A stretch of 64,000 nt of DNA from assembly GCA_030248135.1 (NCBI GenBank), contig JASANC010004230.1:62001-126000 (forward strand), given 5' to 3'. The stretch comes from Theristus sp. LFF4_11. Its lineage: Eukaryota; Nematoda; Chromadorea; Monhysterida; Xyalidae. A program made the translations under genes and the position numbers. The notes under the pieces were generated by a model. It did no database searches. It was not told the DNA's origin and saw nothing but the letters and a program-made list of their open reading frames with translations. This document shows positions 61,657 through 64,000 of the stretch, piece by piece (position 1 is the stretch's first letter; each line of letters begins with the position of its first letter).

Positions 61657-62252
61657 CAGTACCGAAGGCGAAAGCAAATTTTCGAGGGGGGGGGGTGTCG
61701 TCACGTGGGGCCGGGGGGTGCCGAAAATTTTTCAGTGGGGGGTGTCAGTCATGGTACAGTGACACCCCCCCCAGGCGTGGGCCATCCCATGGGGGGGGGG
61801 TGCACTATTGTAGAAAATTTTCTGGGGGGGTGCACACCCCCACCCCACCCCACCCATGAGATTTTTTGGCTTAAATTTTGAAGGAAAAACGCTAAATTTT
61901 GCTGCAAAATCTTTGAAATTACAATGAAGAATGTCAAGTTATCATATATTTAGCTTATATTATGGACTTTAAAGACAAAAAATCATGATTTTTGAGCAAA
62001 AATTCATGATTTTTGGGTGGTCCGAGAAATTTTTTGGGGGGTGTCACTGTTACTTAGGTCCATCTAGGGGGCGGGGTGGGGGGGGGTGTCTAGCAAATTT
62101 CGAGGGGGCCGGGGGGGGGGGTGTGGATGGTCCAGTGTCAGGTTTTGGGGGGTGGGTGTCGCGTGACCCCCCCCACCCCCCCCCCACGCGGAGGCCGCGG
62201 GTGCCCTGGGGGGGGTGTACCCCCCCCCCACCCCCCCTCGTTTTCGGTACTG
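61657..62252. mobile_element. Family-1 G-rich hAT-like element inserted at the tip of a family-2 element, 8-bp TSD
   Basis: 596 bp, ends CAGTACCGAAGGCG and TTTTCGGTACTG, exact duplications ACTAGGGT (61649-61656 and 62253-62260). The duplicated target includes the first six bases of the family-2 element. Interior as in 6457-7045. Confidence 0.93.
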
Positions 62253-62402
62253 ACTAGGGTTGTTAAAAAAACAAAAATCGCCATTTTTGTTTTTTTTATT
62301 TAAAAAAAATTTCAAAAATCAAAGTTGTGCTAAATCAATCAGGGAGTCCGAAGAACCACATATGATATGCAAGCGCCTCCCGAATGACTCCCGTATGGCG
62401 GA

Positions 62403-63759
62403 CAGTACCGAAGGCGAAAGCAAATTTTCGAGGGGGGGGGTGTCGTCACGTGGGGGGGGGGGGTGCCGAAAATTTTTCAGTGGAGGGGGGTGCCGAAAAT
62501 TTTTCAGTGGGGGGGTGTCAGTCATGGTACAGTTACACCCCCCAGGCGTGGGCCATGGCCCATGGGGGGGTGCACTATTGTAGAAAATTTTCTGGGGGGT
62601 GCACACCCCCCACCCCACCCATGAGATTTTTTCGCTTAAATTTTGAAGGAAAAACGCTAAATTTTGCTGCAAAATCTTTGAAATTACAATGAAGAATGTC
62701 AAGTTATCATATATTTAGCTTATATTATAGACTTTAAATACAAAAAATCATGATTTTTGAGCAAAAATTCATGATTTTTGGGTGGTCCGAGAAAATTTTT
62801 GGGGGTGTCACTGTTACTTAGGTCCATCTAAGGGGGGGTGGGGGTGTCTAGCAAATTTCGAGGGGGGGGTGTCTAGCAAATTTCGAGGGGGGTGTGGATG
62901 GTCCAGTGTCAGGTTTTGGGGGGGTGGGTGTCGCGTGACCCCCCGCACCCCCCACGCGGAGGTCTCGGGTGCTCTGGGGGGGTGTACCTAGGGTTGTTAA
63001 AAAAAACAAAAATCGTCATTTTTGTTTTTTTTTAAAAAAAAAAATTTTTTTTTTAAAAAAAAAAATTTCAAAAATCAAAGTTGTGCTAAATCAATCAGGG
63101 AGTCGAAGAACCACATATGATATGCAAGCGCCTCCCGAATGACACCCGTATGGCGGAACTTTGCAGATTTTGTTTTGGTGACCTCAATTACCCCTTTTCC
63201 AAACCGTCACCATGCCTCTTCTTGTGTTTTGACCTCCAAAACGTCACTAATTGTCCCCAGCTAAGCTAATGCTAAAGTGAAGACAAACATACCGCCTTGA
63301 AATTCGATCAATTCTTCTGATGGTGTCGCGACGACACGACACGAAGCAGCAACCAGACAACGTAGCGCTTGCAAACGGTGCAGCGAGCACAATCGGACGC
63401 TCTGCGAGGCTAATCGTCACCTTATCTGCATCGGAAATGGTAGGCTAAGCTTTGGGACGCTCAAAAACTTCATCGCAGATGTTGTCGAAGCCTAAAATCA
63501 GTCGGTAAAACGGCCCAAAATCGACTGCTAAAGGTTTTACGAGGTATGATCAAAGAAAATTTTTGTTGAACTTTCGAAAAATTGTGCCAAAATTGAGGTT
63601 TTCGTGAGCATATTAGAGGAAAATTTTTCGAATTTTTTTTTTAAAAAAAAATCGGCATTTTTGTTTTTTTTAATCACTTTTTTTTTTAAAAAAAAATTTT
63701 TCATTTTTGTTTAACAACCTATGTGTACCCCCCCACCCCCACTCCCGTCTTCGGTACTG
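62403..63759. mobile_element. Family-1 G-rich hAT-like element with a family-2 element inside, 8-bp TSD
   Basis: Ends CAGTACCGAAGGCG and GTCTTCGGTACTG, exact duplications ATGGCGGA (62395-62402 and 63760-63767), the uninterrupted form of which is seen at 60548-60555 in the intact family-2 copy. Without the nested element it is about 620 bp. Confidence 0.93.
62989..63721. mobile_element. Third-level family-2 element, near-exact 8-bp TSD
   Basis: 733 bp, ends TAGGGTTGTTAA and TTAACAACCTA (one C short). Flanks GGTGTACC (62981-62988) and TGTGTACC (63722-63729) agree at seven of eight bases. The internal sequence is nearly identical to the intact 60398-61117 copy, so the two are recent. Confidence 0.9.
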
Positions 63760-64000
63760 ATGGCGGAACTTTGCAGATTTTGTTTTGGTGACCTCAACTA
63801 CCCCTTTTTCAAAACCGTCACAATACCTCTTCTTGTGTTTTGACCTCCAAAACGTCACTAACTGTTTCCAGCTAAACTAATGCCAAAAAAGTGAAGACAA
63901 ACATACCGCCTTGAAATTCGATCAATTCTTCTTGATGGTGTCGCGACGACTTGACACGAAGCAGCAACCAGACAACGTAGCGCTTGCAAACGGAGCAGCG

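Larger units (their letters stand above)
59803..64000. mobile_element. Outer G-rich hAT-like (family 1) element, broken by nested insertions, right end outside window
   Basis: Begins near 59803 (GCGTACCGTGGGCCC), runs to 59842, resumes at 61341 (ACCGTGGGGG...GTGCCGACCAAAAAGTGAG) to about 61393, and again at 61635 (TATGGTAGCGTGGG). Put together, these pieces follow the intact copy at 6457-7045 in order. Three separate elements have been inserted into it. No right end is seen before the window stops. Confidence 0.75.
61651..64000. mobile_element. Second family-2 element interrupted twice by G-rich elements; runs off the window
   Basis: Starts TAGGGT at 61651 and continues after the first G-rich insertion at 62255 with TAGGGTTGTTAA, TCGCCATTTTTG and CAGGGAGTCCGAAG. 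It is cut again at 62402 and resumes at 63760 (ATGGCGGAACTTTGCAGA) to the window end at a point corresponding to about 60785 of the intact copy. The right TIR is outside. Confidence 0.85.

Noticed and set aside
61644..62991. Gly/Pro-rich frames near the right end
   Set aside because: Same reason: G-run transposon interiors, not genes.

Overview
This is eukaryotic DNA from a repeat-rich invertebrate genome. Genes are split into many short exons (about 50-280 nt) with ordinary GT...AG introns whose 3' ends read like TTTTCAG. The gene content points to an ecdysozoan, most probably a nematode: an ODR-2/HOT-type Ly6 protein, a chemoreceptor-like seven-helix receptor of Srx aspect, and a very divergent Argonaute. 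The species cannot be fixed from the sequence. All exon joins were made by eye from splice signals, reading phase and family motifs. For the five largest models and the smaller ones the summed exons are an exact multiple of three.

Layout. 745-5727 (-): Spinster-type MFS transporter, 12 exons. 5728-7097: short divergent intergenic region filled with transposon remnants and one intact G-rich hAT-like element. 7098-16719 (+): complete Argonaute, 24 exons, 1067 aa, with a foldback transposon, a small MITE and a tandem duplication in its introns. 21298-22704 (+): ODR-2/HOT-like Ly6 protein (5' end missing). 23717-24286 (+): 3' part of a small Cys-containing one-helix protein. 25543-27027 (+): 224-aa four-helix protein with a PPxY motif. 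28119-28405 (-): possible 44-aa secreted peptide. 30751-34864 (-): tryptophan 2,3-dioxygenase, 10 exons, 414 aa. 35102-36362: non-autonomous Helitron. 38585-40397 (+): seven-helix receptor, 317 aa, followed 157 bp later by a 124-aa glycoprotein-like one-helix protein. 41595-48502 (-): one-helix protein with a class I PDZ ligand. 52780-59513 (-): BTB-BACK-Kelch protein of KLHL1/4/5 type, 15 exons, 1019 aa. 59803-64000: a stack of transposons inserted inside one another, running off the window.

The genes do not form a pathway; they are neighbours on a chromosome. The striking material is the mobile DNA. There are at least eight repeat families, several with exact target-site duplications that can be read directly. 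Two 8-bp-TSD (hAT-like) families have inserted into each other repeatedly at the right end. The Argonaute has a Gln in place of the usual catalytic Glu, a Gly/Arg/Tyr-rich insertion, and an apparent GC-AG intron. It sits directly beside and around these transposons. Very long G/C runs (3.7-4.6 kb and inside the hAT-like elements) may be partly consensus or assembly error.
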